Both the position numbers and the translations under genes were made by a program. Below, one piece after another: positions 10,995 through 21,239 of a DNA stretch of 64,000 nucleotides. The stretch comes from Medicago truncatula. Its lineage: Eukaryota; Streptophyta; Magnoliopsida; Fabales; Fabaceae. Position 1 is the stretch's first letter, and every line of letters starts with the position of its first letter. Under the pieces are notes generated by a model. It had not been told where the DNA came from, made no database searches, and saw nothing but the letters and a program-made list of their open reading frames with translations. Location of the stretch: assembly GCF_003473485.1 (NCBI RefSeq), contig NC_053048.1, forward strand, positions 31,864,755 through 31,928,754. The letters run 5' to 3'.

Positions 10995-11525
10995 AGAATG
11001 TGTTCTTGGAGGTGTGTTCACGAGGAGGATCCAAGAATCATGCAATCGAGTAGGTTTAGGAAAGCCGGATGGATCCGTAAAATGGAACCACATATGCAAA
11101 TGAATACATTGAAAACATTGAAGTCGTCCTCAAGTATCATAACGTTCGAGGAGCGGTCAAATTTAGGCTCTTTTCACGGTGCCTAATGGGAGCCTTGAAA
11201 TTATGCAAAAGCTTGAGAGAAGAGTCCATCGACTCTTGGGAGGAACTATGTATACAATTCACGACCCATTTCACTACATCGAGAAGGCAAACCAAGAAGG
11301 TTGCGACCTTGAAAGCTATCATCCAAGGAAAGAGAGAGAATGTTCGAGACTACATCGAAAAGTTCAACAAAAAAAGTTGTACATATCCGAGGAGCGGACA
11401 AGAAAACGAAGTTGAACCAATTGAATAAGGGTCTCCGACCAGGAACCGATTTCCTCAAAGCTGTAAGATAGCTAAGACTACCTCATCGATTGGAAGAGAT
11501 TTCAGATTCCTCCAAGACTAAATCA
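10995..11525 (+). mobile_element. Ty3/gypsy-type gag fragment
   Basis: Plus-strand degenerate gag. Readable words are EYIENIEVVLKYHN, GAVKFRLFSRCLMGAL, DSWEELCIQFTTHFTTSRR and KRENVRDYIEKFNK. These match the Retrotrans_gag domain pattern of plant Ty3/gypsy elements (WF..LP, SW.EL...F...F). The frame is broken near 11370. No pol or LTR was identified next to it. It separates paralogue 2 from its ancestral 5' flank. Confidence 0.72.
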
Positions 11526-11864
11526 TTACTTAATAAAGCAAAACAACATTGAAACCAAAACTTTATTTTTCATGAAACATGAAAAGCTCAGAGGGGAAAA
11601 GCTGCACAAAGCAAGAAAGTTACCTAACGATGCAAAATTACATTGCTGCCACTAGATCACGATATTTCAGCCAAATTGCTTTGAATCACAATAAACTTCA
11701 CAACTTTACTGCAGGAAATACATCATAAGAAATCAAATGATCAAACTTGCAAAATTGAATGAACGAACTAGCATTGATATGTCGAAAATTAATGATATTC
11801 CAACTATATCCACCAACTTGCATTGAACTTGTACCGACAAAGTCATAGTGTCTGACCTTTTCAA
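11526..11864. other. Sequence after the gag fragment, no gene
   Basis: I see no gene, terminal repeat or known element here. It may be further retrotransposon sequence or spacer. Confidence 0.2.
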
Positions 11865-12575
11865 TTTAATTTAGAATTTTTCTTGCCTCATCCCATATAT
11901 TTTGTTACATCTAAATTTACTTGAAATTTCACAATAATACCAAAATTACTCTTTCATATAAATTTTTTTAAAACCTTGATTTATTGTTACTCTAAATTAT
12001 CACCATCTTTCACCAACAAACAATCATAGATATTCAATCAATTCCAATGAAAGATTAAAGAGTGAATCAAAACGTCTTTTATCCATAGTCTATTGCATAT
12101 AGGTAAGTGAATTTATTTTTTATTTAATGAGGATGAGTTTCTATTTTTTTCTTGTTGTTCAACGTGCTGATATATTATGCACTCTACAAGCGACGAGTAT
12201 TTGATGGTGCACCACGTGTTAACGCTAATTAAATTTAAGTAAACATTCATTTAAATGTTGATGTTAAGTTAAATTCACTTTAAGTAGATACATGTAAACC
12301 AAATTTGTACATGTAAACTGAGTTTACATGTACCCACTTAAAATAAGATTAAGTAGAGTGATTAAACAAGGTTGAGGAGGTTAACGCAAATTTCAGTTTA
12401 AGTATGTACACCTAAATTCAGTTTACATGGTCTACTTAAACTGAGTTTACATGACATACTTAAACTGAGTTTTGGGTGAATTTAAAAATTAAATTTTACT
12501 AAAGGATAATTTTGTCATTTTAGGGTGTAACAAGAATTAAATAGGGTGTAACTAGAAAAATTCTTTAATTTACTG
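11865..12575. mobile_element. Candidate TIR element with an internal palindromic repeat
   Basis: The left side reads AGAATTTTTCTTGCC, then TTTTGTTACATCTAAATTT. The right side carries the inverse (TTAGGGTGTAACAAGAATTA, GGGTGTAACTAGAAAAATTC). At 12225-12480 the interior repeats a motif built on TAAACTGAGTTTACATG, which is self-complementary in part. The terminus resembles the right end of the 36-bp minisatellite block at 51.7 kb (TTTTGGGGTGTAGC, GGGGTGTGACTAG). Confidence 0.4.
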
Positions 12576-12949
12576 TAAAATGTCTAGTAATTACAGCTGA
12601 GTCGGTTGAAACAACATGTTGTTAAAGTAACATATGTTGCGTAGATGTGGCTTACTTGAACTTACAAAAGACGTAGTATAGAATTATTCATAGTAACATA
12701 TGTCGGGTAATTTTGTCATTTTTAATGTTTGAATTAATATTGTGAGTGTTGTGGTAATTTTTGTTAACTCCAACGAAGAGATAATGCAACCTATGAGTTT
12801 AACAATCATTATAAACTCAGACGATTGAGAAAATACAGTCTATGAGTTAAATACTCATAGTATTTAAAATACAAAATGTTCGCTCCAAGGAGGAGATAAT
12901 TCAACTTATGAGTTACGTACTCATGGTATTTTAAAATGGACTTATACTA

Positions 12950-13564
12950 CTTATGAAGACTTATACTGGTAGTTGTTTATTTTTTCTATTTCTATACACG
13001 TATTAATTTTTATGCACAAGCTACGTTTACTTGTCCAATCTAATATCTTTAATTATTGGAAAAAGATATTTTAACAACCATTATAGTACGACAATAAAGT
13101 CATAATATACATGTACTTTTTGTTTTGTTTTAATGAGAGAAATGATATTTGAAGAATCCATTTTGCGATAACTTTTGTGACAATTTTTTCTCTCTTATAT
13201 TCATATTATTTTTTACTTTATCTCTCTATTGTTTTGGTTTTCATGCAAATACATTTTTTTTCTTTGTAAATTATGGTTATCATATAAATTGTCAACCAAA
13301 TGGTTGTTTAAATAACACTACACTTTAATAATTGTTTCCACCTAGTTTTGCGTGCAATGCATGATTTTGGAAGGCAACATAGGGTGTTGATATCCCACAC
13401 ATCATGACTCTTAATTATTTGTACAACTATTTTATGATAATTCTGTAGAGAATTTTATTTTTTTTCTTAGTTTTATAATTCAGATAAAAAAAGGTTAGTA
13501 ATACCGAGTTGTCAAACAATAAGAAAAACTTGCAACTTGTCCTCGTGCAATTAAAATAAAAGAT
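12950..13564 (-). other. Detached ancestral 5' flank of paralogue 2
   Basis: Matches the 5' flank of paralogue 3 at 20340-20660: TATGCACAAGCTACGTTTAC, then GCAATGCATGATTTTGGAAG and GGCAACATAGGGTGTT. It also matches the 5' flanks of paralogues 4 and 5. It includes the conserved minus-strand TATAAG at 12960-12965. Insertions now place it about 2.4 kb from the ATG of paralogue 2. Confidence 0.65.
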
Positions 13565-14360
13565 GGTTAAATATGTTTTTAATCTCTACAAAATCATAAA
13601 TTTTTAAGTTTGGTTTCTATAAAATTTTAATGGTAATTTTAATCCTCCATAATATTATAGTTTGTAAAAATAGTCCTTATTTTGAAAACTGTTTACAAAA
13701 AATGGATACTTTTAGTCTTCCAAAATAGTCTCTAGAAAATGCAAAGAGACTAAAAATGTATTTTTATGTTTTTTGTCGGCCCTAGTTTTTTAGTGAGAGA
13801 AACTCCACCTTCTCACTAAGTTTTCTTTTTCTTTCATTTATCGAGAATGAGTGGTTTTATGTCATCTTTTGACCTTGAATCACCCATTTGCATCCTTTTT
13901 CTATTTCTTTCAATCTAAATAAGTGATTTCCACATATAAAGTCTTTCTTTTGTGCTTTTTTGTGATTTCATCATCTGAGTGCGGCGTTGTGTTGTTCGTC
14001 GCTTGTGCGGTGTTTTTTTATTTTGCATCTTGTTGCGGTGTTCGTTTTGTTCCTATTGAAAGATAACTCCAGTCAATCAATTACAGATTCAATCATCCGG
14101 AAGCATGGGTGTTTTGATGATTTAGATTTTATCATATTATTTAGTAAGCATTTTGTCGTTGTATACCATTAACTTGAGTGTTGTGTTTGCAGATTCACCA
14201 TTTACGTTTTTAGCGATATTGATGATGTTATTGTTTCTGATGTATTCTATCAATTTGAAAGAATGAATATCGTATTGCTTTTGTAAAAAAAAATGTTTTT
14301 TTTTTTTAAAACTAAATTTAAAAGTTTTTAATTGTCTAGGGGTTAAAAACATATTTAACT
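13565..14360. mobile_element. MULE-like TIR element
   Basis: Left end GGTTAAATATGTTTTTAATC, right end GGTTAAAAACATATTTAACT, which are inverse copies. The flanking duplication is AAATAAAAGAT on the left and AAATAAAAAAT on the right (one mismatch), a length close to the 9-11 bp of Mutator-like elements. The same spot upstream of paralogues 4 and 5 is uninterrupted (AAATAAAGAAT), a paralogous empty site. There is no transposase; the interior at 13940-14300 is related to 58.4-58.77 kb. Confidence 0.72.
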
Positions 14361-14439
14361 AAATAAAAAATGATATAAAAATAAAAAAAGTTCCGTGATA
14401 AACACTATTGAAATTCACACACAATCATGACGTTTCGAA

Positions 14440-14745
14440 TTTGAGCTCATATAAAAGTAACAATGGACAACTTCAACGGCAAGTAAGCAATTAAGACCAA
14501 ACTTTATGAAGGAAAAAATGGATGTATGGTCATGGAAAATTTTATAATGAGATGATCCAAATCCATAAAACATTTACTAAAGACCTTATAAAATGGCGAA
14601 ATATATTAAGCAATTTACCCAATCATATATAGTCAGAGTTTACACTCACAGGTGAAAAGTGACACAGAAACTAACATTTTTCTTTGATCAGGCACAATTC
14701 TAAATTCATGTTATTCGTCGGTGGCGGAGCTAATCGTGTTGAATC
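14440..14745 (-). other. Orphan copy of the paralogue-6 3' flank
   Basis: Matches 39960-40250, immediately downstream of the stop of paralogue 6: GATGATCCAAATCCATAAAA, AATCATATATAGTCAGAG, AAATTCATGTTATTCGT. No GDSL exon follows to the right. A gene copy may have been deleted here. Confidence 0.55.
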
Positions 14746-15164
14746 CATTTCACCATTCCTAAAAAATGTAGATCAATGTGGTCCTTTTCTTACCCAGTAT
14801 TAATAAAAATGATCATATTGAAACCTAAATCTTTTATGAACCTTATCGAGACTTTTCAAAATTATAGGACCAAACTTAAAAATAAAATAAAGTATCCATT
14901 AACTAGGGGTGGACAACGAACGGGTAGAAAGAGAATGTAACCGTTTAAAGCTCTCAAATTCCTTAACGAGACTCAAATATTCCAAAATATAAACTTGGTG
15001 AAAACCATAACAGTTTAAAGCTCCTTAAGGATTCTCAAATATTCTTCAATTAGTATAAAAAATCATCATAACTAAAAATGGGTAGATCTAAAATGTTGAA
15101 GAAAAAAAAGAATGGACATAGAGAGAGAATGTAGATCTAAAAAGATGGTAGTACACTTGGTCCA

Positions 15165-15167
<3 letters not shown>
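14746..15167. other. Intergenic AT-rich stretch
   Basis: No gene seen. A short motif, TAGGGGTGGACAACGAACGG, at about 14.90 kb looks like the end of an old hAT-type element but has no clear partner. Confidence 0.25.

Positions 15168-15212
<45 letters not shown>
15168..15212. repeat. (TA)n microsatellite
   Basis: About 22 uninterrupted TA units, directly followed by the left end of the TIR element at 15213. Confidence 0.95.
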
Positions 15213-15216
<4 letters not shown>

Positions 15217-16010
15217 GTTTTAAAAATCGGACCGGTCATCGACTCGGTCATATCACTAGGTCAATGAATCATTGGTCGAACCACTGAGTCATTGGTTGAA
15301 CCGCATGACTGAACCGTATTAAATCGGATAACTCGGTTGTATGACTCGGTCTCTATTAAAAAAAAAATTATAACACTTAAAAAAGGAAAAACAATATTTT
15401 TATAAAACACTTATTAACATTTTTCTTAAAAAAAAAGTGTGTGAAATATTTTTCTAAAAAAAAGTGTATGAACTATTATTTGTTTTTACGGGAGGTGTAT
15501 AAAATATCTTTTAAATGCAAGAAAGCCAACCTAAAGGTCCACTTAGTCAAAAAAAAAAAAAAAAAGCCCATCTAATAATAAAAACCCTATTACACTACTT
15601 TCCAAGATGAAGTTATGCAGCAGCCTCCCTCTTTCAATTTAGTAGCCGCCACCCTCTCTCATATTTGATCTCTCCCATTTCTTTTCTTCATTGTAACTAA
15701 GATCTGGTGTATACAATTATACCTCATTTCTAAATTTTCTTTCCATGAACTAGATGAGCTTGCTATCGTGTTCCATTCTCTCTTCTTTCCTGGTTTTTTC
15801 TGATTTTTTTTTTATCAAATTGGAGCAGCTATGCGTTGAACCGGTCTGGTTCATCGAACCGGCCGAGTCATCGGTTTTGGTCGAGTCGTTCCGGTTCTTA
15901 CCGGTTCGTTTGCATGGCCGATCCGTTGTTCAACTCGAACCGGATATATCACCGGTTCACGATCCGACCGGTTTAACCGGCCGATCCAGTTCGAGTTTTA
16001 AAACTATGTA
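15213..16010. mobile_element. TIR element rich in CGGTTCGA motifs
   Basis: Left end ACATAGTTTTAAAAATCGGA, right end GAGTTTTAAAACTATGTA, an inverted pair, inserted in a TA microsatellite (TA-rich sequence continues on the right side). Many ACCGG/CCGGTT words lie near both ends. An open frame of 102 codons inside has no recognisable domain and is probably incidental. Confidence 0.6.
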
Positions 16011-16080
16011 TATATATTTTAGTATGTACTCAGATCGGATGGTTATCGGGCATGTACGGTGATTCTGTTCGGCCTTACCA

Positions 16081-16425
16081 TTAACTATTCCTTCAACATG
16101 GCTAGATTAAAATACTGAGTCAAGTTTCACTACTCTCATGGTGAAAAAACATGATCAAGTTATAATCACCATTTTTTTTTCTTTGAATAAGCCAAAAATC
16201 ATCAATTTATGATTAATGAACATATAGTATCAAAGACCCAACAATTGGCTCAATTAAATCACAACACAAAATCAACTTTCATTACCCACATGCTGAAAAA
16301 CCATGATAAAGTTTTGCCCACCCCTCTACTATTGAACATGTATGATTGAAGACTGCCATATTTTCTTTGACATAACATTGAAGCATGTAATTAAATCAAC
16401 TTATTTAAGGATTATATGAATTTGG
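16081..16425 (-). other. 3' flank of paralogue 3
   Basis: Homologous to 29560-29820 (paralogue 4) and to part of 3700-3960 (paralogue 1). It contains CAACATGGCTAGATTAAAAT and two copies of the CAATTGGCT / CACATG-TGAAAAACCATGA unit. Confidence 0.55.
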
Positions 16426-16433
16426 AACAATAT

Positions 16434-16911
16434 TTTTTTTAACACGCAAAAATAATATATATAATAACGCAAGCCGAGCAAGTTACTAAGCACAATGAGT
16501 GCCAAGAAAACATGCAAGAAGTTTACAAAAATTCAACAACAAACCAAGAAAAATATGCCAAAAAGAAAGAAAATATTATAAGGTGAAACCCATGCATAAT
16601 AAAGGGTTGAGCCGCCGACTATGATAATCGAAAGGAAATGTAGAGTTAGTTGCTTTCAACCATCAAAAAGAGAGTAGCTTAACCTTCTCTAGAAGTTGAT
16701 GCACATGATCTTTCTTTTGATTAAAAATCATCTTGCTCCTTTCTTTCCAAATCACCCACATGTAAGAGAACCAAACCAACAACAAAGTAGAACGAATGGA
16801 TCTGGAATAACCGCCTTACTGAACAAGCTGAATCAAATGATCCGGTATGCATGGCGGATCAGCTGAAGATACACCCAAGAACCATTTATGAATAAAAGAC
16901 TAAATAATACA
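16434..16911 (-). mobile_element. 5'-truncated LINE with target-site duplication
   Basis: Minus-strand LINE tail. A T-run at 16433-16440 on the plus strand is its poly(A). The 8-base sequence AACAATAT flanks it at 16426-16433 and 16912-16919. The interior gives KERSKMIFNQKKDHVHQLLE-like and RRLNPLLCMG-like words. The right duplication touches the stop codon of paralogue 3. Paralogues 4 and 5 show the empty site (GGAATAATATATCAAGG, GGAATCATATATCAAGG). Confidence 0.82.
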
Positions 16912-16920
16912 AACAATATA

Positions 16921-19900
16921 TCAAGGCCAATCTACATCTTCAGGGAAAGGCACATTGGAGAAATTAATTGTCTTCCCATCAAGAGTAACCATATCATAAG
17001 GTGAATCTTCTCCAAATTCAGCTGGCATTAACTTCCAATATAGACTTGGTTCCCACTCTGCTTCTTTGATGACATTCAATATCTCCTTTGTTACTATTTC
17101 ACTCCCCTCATTTGATAGATGAACTCCATCACTAAGAAATAATCAAACCACCTAATTAAATTATTGAAAAACAAATTTGTAATATTTTAGTTTTGGTGCA
17201 TACAAATGCGACCATACTTACATGAAACAAAAATCTCTCCAATCATCTCTTTTTTGAATTGCAGACCACGTATCAATGGCCTTGATTTTCATCTCACAAC
17301 ACATGTCCAAACACGCTTCTGAATATATTCGACTTACTTCATTTGTTCTTATTGGTTGCCCAAAATCATCACTGAGCTCATTCAAACAATTTGTTAGTAT
17401 TGATATATCATAGAATAATTAGGAAATGAGAATGTTATAGGTTATTACATGTTGTGCTTCATTTGTGCCTCATTGATTGGAGGATTACTGAGAAGTATAA
17501 TCCGAGTTTTCTGTGACAGGCTCTATCCATCATTAGGAATTATGTCGAAATTAACATTCAGAAAAAAAATTAACAAGTAAAAGTAAAAATTTATTATTGG
17601 TAATAAGAGGAAATCAAATATCAGACGAAAACTTAATTTTATACACAAAGTACACAAGAATTTCATGAAGTAGGAAACAATTATTCAGTCTTTTTTTACG
17701 CAATTGTGTCCTTTCAAAAGAAATTAATCAAATTAGAGTTGTAAAGAAAATTTATTAAAAAATAAAATAAAATACTCTATAAGTGTACAATTACGTAGGA
17801 AGATGAAACTTACTATGACTATTGTAACCATCATTTTTTTATGGGTAACCATGATATTGATAAGAAGTTTCAACCGCCGCTTATAAGTGATTAATCTTCA
17901 TCGGGGAACATGTGGAGCACATAAGATGAGTTCTCCCCTCCCAATCAATTTTTTTCCCATACACAAAAATTGAACATCACATTTTGACATCAATTTCGAT
18001 AGTTATTAAATTTAAACACGTGATTAATTACGATTTGTGGATTGTCCGTGAATATAACAACATATCGCATCTCAACAACCATCTATTGAACCCAAATACA
18101 TAATACAATTTTGAATGTCATCAACTATATTTTCATTTGTTCAAAATATACATTCATTTAACATTCAAATTGTGTTCAAATATATACGAGTTTTATGTGT
18201 TTAAATGTACACTTGAAAATTATGGTTAATGATGTTCAACATTGTAGTTAACCATACTCAATGGATGTTTAATGAGTTGAGTCACTTTTTTATTTATTTA
18301 CTTAGTTTTTTATATTTTTTCAAAGAGCCTAAAATGGTTAACTTATACACACTAAGTGCAAAGAAGTAAAGTATTCTAGATTCAAACATTTGTCTCGACA
18401 TAACAAATATTTGTCGGTACAACTAGGGATGAGAATAGGTTAAGCTGAGGTAGGCTTTGCAAGGCCAAAGTCTAGCCTGTCAAATTTTTGTAAGGCCTAA
18501 GCCTGGTCTGCGGCATATCATATGCTTACTTTTTAGGCTTAAGTCTGACCTTATGAAGGTCTGATTAGGCCTGCTAGCCTGTTTAAAATCCTATTTCATA
18601 TGAACATCTTTAAATAAGTAATGTGATTCAAGGTTAAATAGACTAACGAGCTAATAGATCAATGATATTAAACTCTCTTTCGGTATTTAACAATGAAGTT
18701 TTAGAGAACTTTATTATATATTATATCATCTTTCAATTCTAATTTATAATAATACATTTAAATATGCGAAAAATAATGTAAACTAATAAGTTTAAATTAT
18801 TTTAAAAGTTGACAAATTTATAATTTAATTCAAAGTAGAGTATATAATATAATAATCAATAATATTATTCATATTTATATAAGTAGGTCGGCCTAATAGG
18901 CCTAAAAGACTTTTCTAATAGCATGTGGTCTGGCCGTTTAAGCTAAATAGGCTTCTATAAAGGCCCAAGCCTTGCCTATTTAAGAAAAAAGTCTGATCTG
19001 ACCTGTCGTAGGCTAGGCTGTAGACCGGTCTGACCTATTCTCATCCCTAATTACAACTACTGATTAAGTTGTACGTACAGAATTGTCATCTTATTATATT
19101 TATTAATCATTAAATTATATTATTAACCACGTATTTCAATTGTGTTGAACATTTAAATATATGTCGATATTTGAAATCAAGATAACAATACTCTTTTACC
19201 ATTATATGGGTAGCAATCTTCTTCATATTTTCTATGTATTCCCCCAATGGTACATGAGGACCAAGACCACTTGGATGTGGAGGAATACAATCGTTACCGC
19301 CAAAGTATGCAATCACCAATGATGGTTGTTCGATGGCATTCTGTATTAGAGATGACCAGTATCAGGATCAGTCTTCATCAACAAAATAAAATAATCACAC
19401 TGTACACCACTGTATGTAAATATAAAAAAGAAAAAACTTAAAAACTTATGTCTATATTGCAAATGGTATACATTAAATTCAATAGGTTTAATACTATGAA
19501 GGTCTATATATTCTTCTCAATATGTCAAATTGTCAATGTCACCTTCCTAGTAATCATGTTCAAGATATTATGTAAATGGTTTTCTTTTTCTCTCACATTA
19601 ATCAGCAACATACATATTTGTGAAGGGCATCACTTTTAACAATAATTTCATGGAGAAAGTATAAAAATTTAATCCAACATTTGGTCTAAAAAATATCAGT
19701 TTTTATCCTAGTTTTTAGAGAAAATTTGAATAACAAGATGCCTTCAACAATCATATACACAATACCTTGGAAAATATTTTATCCAAAACTTGGAGAGCAT
19801 GCCTTGAATTCCAACCAGCATATCCCCGTAAAAGTATATCAGCCTGCGTCAAACCAATGTTGGGTGTAGGATAAGCATGAAGACCAATGTTGTAATTGTT

Positions 19901-20308
19901 TATAATCATAAGATAAAGTGTTCCTCCAATCACCCAAACAAATTTGTGATAGTGATATAAGTTTTAAAATTTCTAATATTTGCCAATATATGTGATTATC
20001 TAAAATCTTATTTTTCATTGCTAATATTTATATGTGAAAAATCTAATGAGTATAGCTTATATAGTAAAAGAATTAAGAGTTTTTTTTTAATATGCTATGT
20101 CATGGATTCGAACATGTAGTTTCCTACTCATAGTGTGTGATTTTTGCCACTAAACTCTATTATTTCGAAAAGGTATCGAAGAATCTACAATTAGAGGAAG
20201 AAATAATAATACCTTGCGAGCATACAAGTGAGAAAGAGTAGCTCCCCAACCTTCATAGTAACTGTATTGAACAATTGAAGAACCAAACAACACAAATTTA
20301 GGCCTCAT
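16921..20308 (-). CDS. GDSL esterase/lipase, CPRD49-like, paralogue 3
   Basis: Predicted SGNH ester hydrolase, 249 residues. Exons: 20213-20308, 19766-19843, 19200-19340, 17449-17522, 17222-17371 and 16921-17131, all with GT donors and AG acceptors. Ser11 (FGSSIVQ), Gly42 (GYAGWNS), Asn74 (GGND), Asp181 and His184 (DGVH) are present, so the catalytic set is complete. Exon 1 encodes the same residues as paralogues 2 and 4. Differences from neighbours include Thr for Leu/Met in the D-x-WSAIQ motif and a Cys-Cys in exon 5. Intron 3 is long (about 1.7 kb) because it holds an hAT-like element. The conserved TATA box is 44 bases upstream of the ATG. Of the recent group, this is the copy with the most intact coding region and promoter. 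Confidence 0.84.
17838..17965. other. Small foreign-looking insert in intron 3 of paralogue 3
   Basis: A stretch with more G and C than its surroundings (TTCAACCGCCGCTTATAAG, GGGGAACATGTGGAGCAC). The corresponding intron of paralogue 2 lacks it. No terminal repeats or coding potential were recognised. Confidence 0.35.
18424..19049. mobile_element. hAT-like non-autonomous element in intron 3 of paralogue 3
   Basis: Termini TAGGGATGAGAATAGG and CCTATTCTCATCCCTA are perfect inverse copies over 16 bases. Flanks GGTACAAC and ATTACAAC match in 6 of 8 positions, in line with an aged 8-bp hAT duplication. The interior repeats GGCCTAAGCCTG-like words and has no transposase frame. Confidence 0.72.
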
Positions 20309-20351
20309 TGTTGTTCCTACCACACGATGACAATTGGGGTGAGGATGAAGA

Positions 20352-20357
20352 CTTATA
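20352..20357 (-). promoter_or_regulatory. TATA box of paralogue 3
   Basis: TATAAG on the minus strand, 44 bases upstream of the ATG, within the conserved context ATGTATAAGTCTTCATCC. The same element is found before paralogues 4 and 5 and the ghost exon. Confidence 0.55.
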
Positions 20358-20359
20358 CA

Positions 20360-21084
20360 TGTAGTTTTTTAATTTTTCCTATAGACGTTTTAATTTTTAT
20401 GCACAAGCTACATTTGCTTGTCAAATCTATTATCTTTAATTATTGGGAAAAGATATTTTGAAAACCTTAGGACAACACACTGTTCCTGTATATGTACTTT
20501 TTGTTTTTTTTAATAATTGTTTCTTCACCTAGTCGATTTGATTGCAATGCATGATTTTGGAAGGCAACATAGGGTGTTCATAACCGACAACTCATTTGAG
20601 TTGATCATATATCATGGCTCTTGATTATTGAATTATAATATTTGTATGATTATTTTATGATAAATTTTTAGTTAATTTTTTTTTTTTTAGTTTTATGGTT
20701 AAAAATAATATAGATAAAAAACAAAAGAGAGAATAAAACATAATTATAAAACCATTTTATAATAACTATTTTATAACGATTTTTGAATAACTTTTTCTTT
20801 TATGTTCATATTTTTTTAATATTTGATTGTTTTGCAAAATTATTGCAATTTTTTTTAATATTTGAATGTTAACTCACGTTGGTGTCAAAATATGACCGAA
20901 CGTGACTTAAGTCATATAAATTATATTTCAACATGATTTAAGTCACGTTGGATTTAACATCTGCGTGACTTAAGTTGTGTGGAAGGTATTTTAGGAAATT
21001 TGGTTGAGAGTAAATAATTTTTGATGAAAGAAGAGCAATTTTCTAATAATTATAACTATTTTTTTTTTTTACAAAATAATTATA
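20360..21084. other. 5' flank of paralogue 3 and spacer
   Basis: 20360-20660 is the shared ancestral 5' flank. At 20870-20990 a short repeat of ACGTGACTTAAGTCA occurs three times in changing orientation. No gene was seen. Confidence 0.45.
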
Positions 21085-21136
21085 ACAATTGAAGAACCAA
21101 ATAACACAAATTGAGGCTTAGAGTAGTCATTGCTCC
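21085..21136 (-). pseudogene. Ghost exon 1 of a lost GDSL paralogue
   Basis: On the minus strand the sequence reads KPQFVLFGSSIV, block I of the family, then breaks off into AT-rich DNA where the rest of exon 1 should be. The nearby ATG is out of frame. A conserved TATAAG (21162-21167) lies to its right, as in the intact genes. None of exons 2-6 is found to its left before paralogue 3. Confidence 0.7.
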
Positions 21137-21239
21137 TCACACACTCCGACAAGGATAAAGACTTATACAGATAGTCATTAATTATTAACCTCAATTATTT
21201 GTAGTTTGGTTGTTGTGCAATTATACTAAAAGTATATAG

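Noticed and set aside
15754-16062. 102-codon open frame
   Set aside because: Spans the right terminus of a TIR element and is dominated by its CGGTTCGA repeats; no conserved motif.
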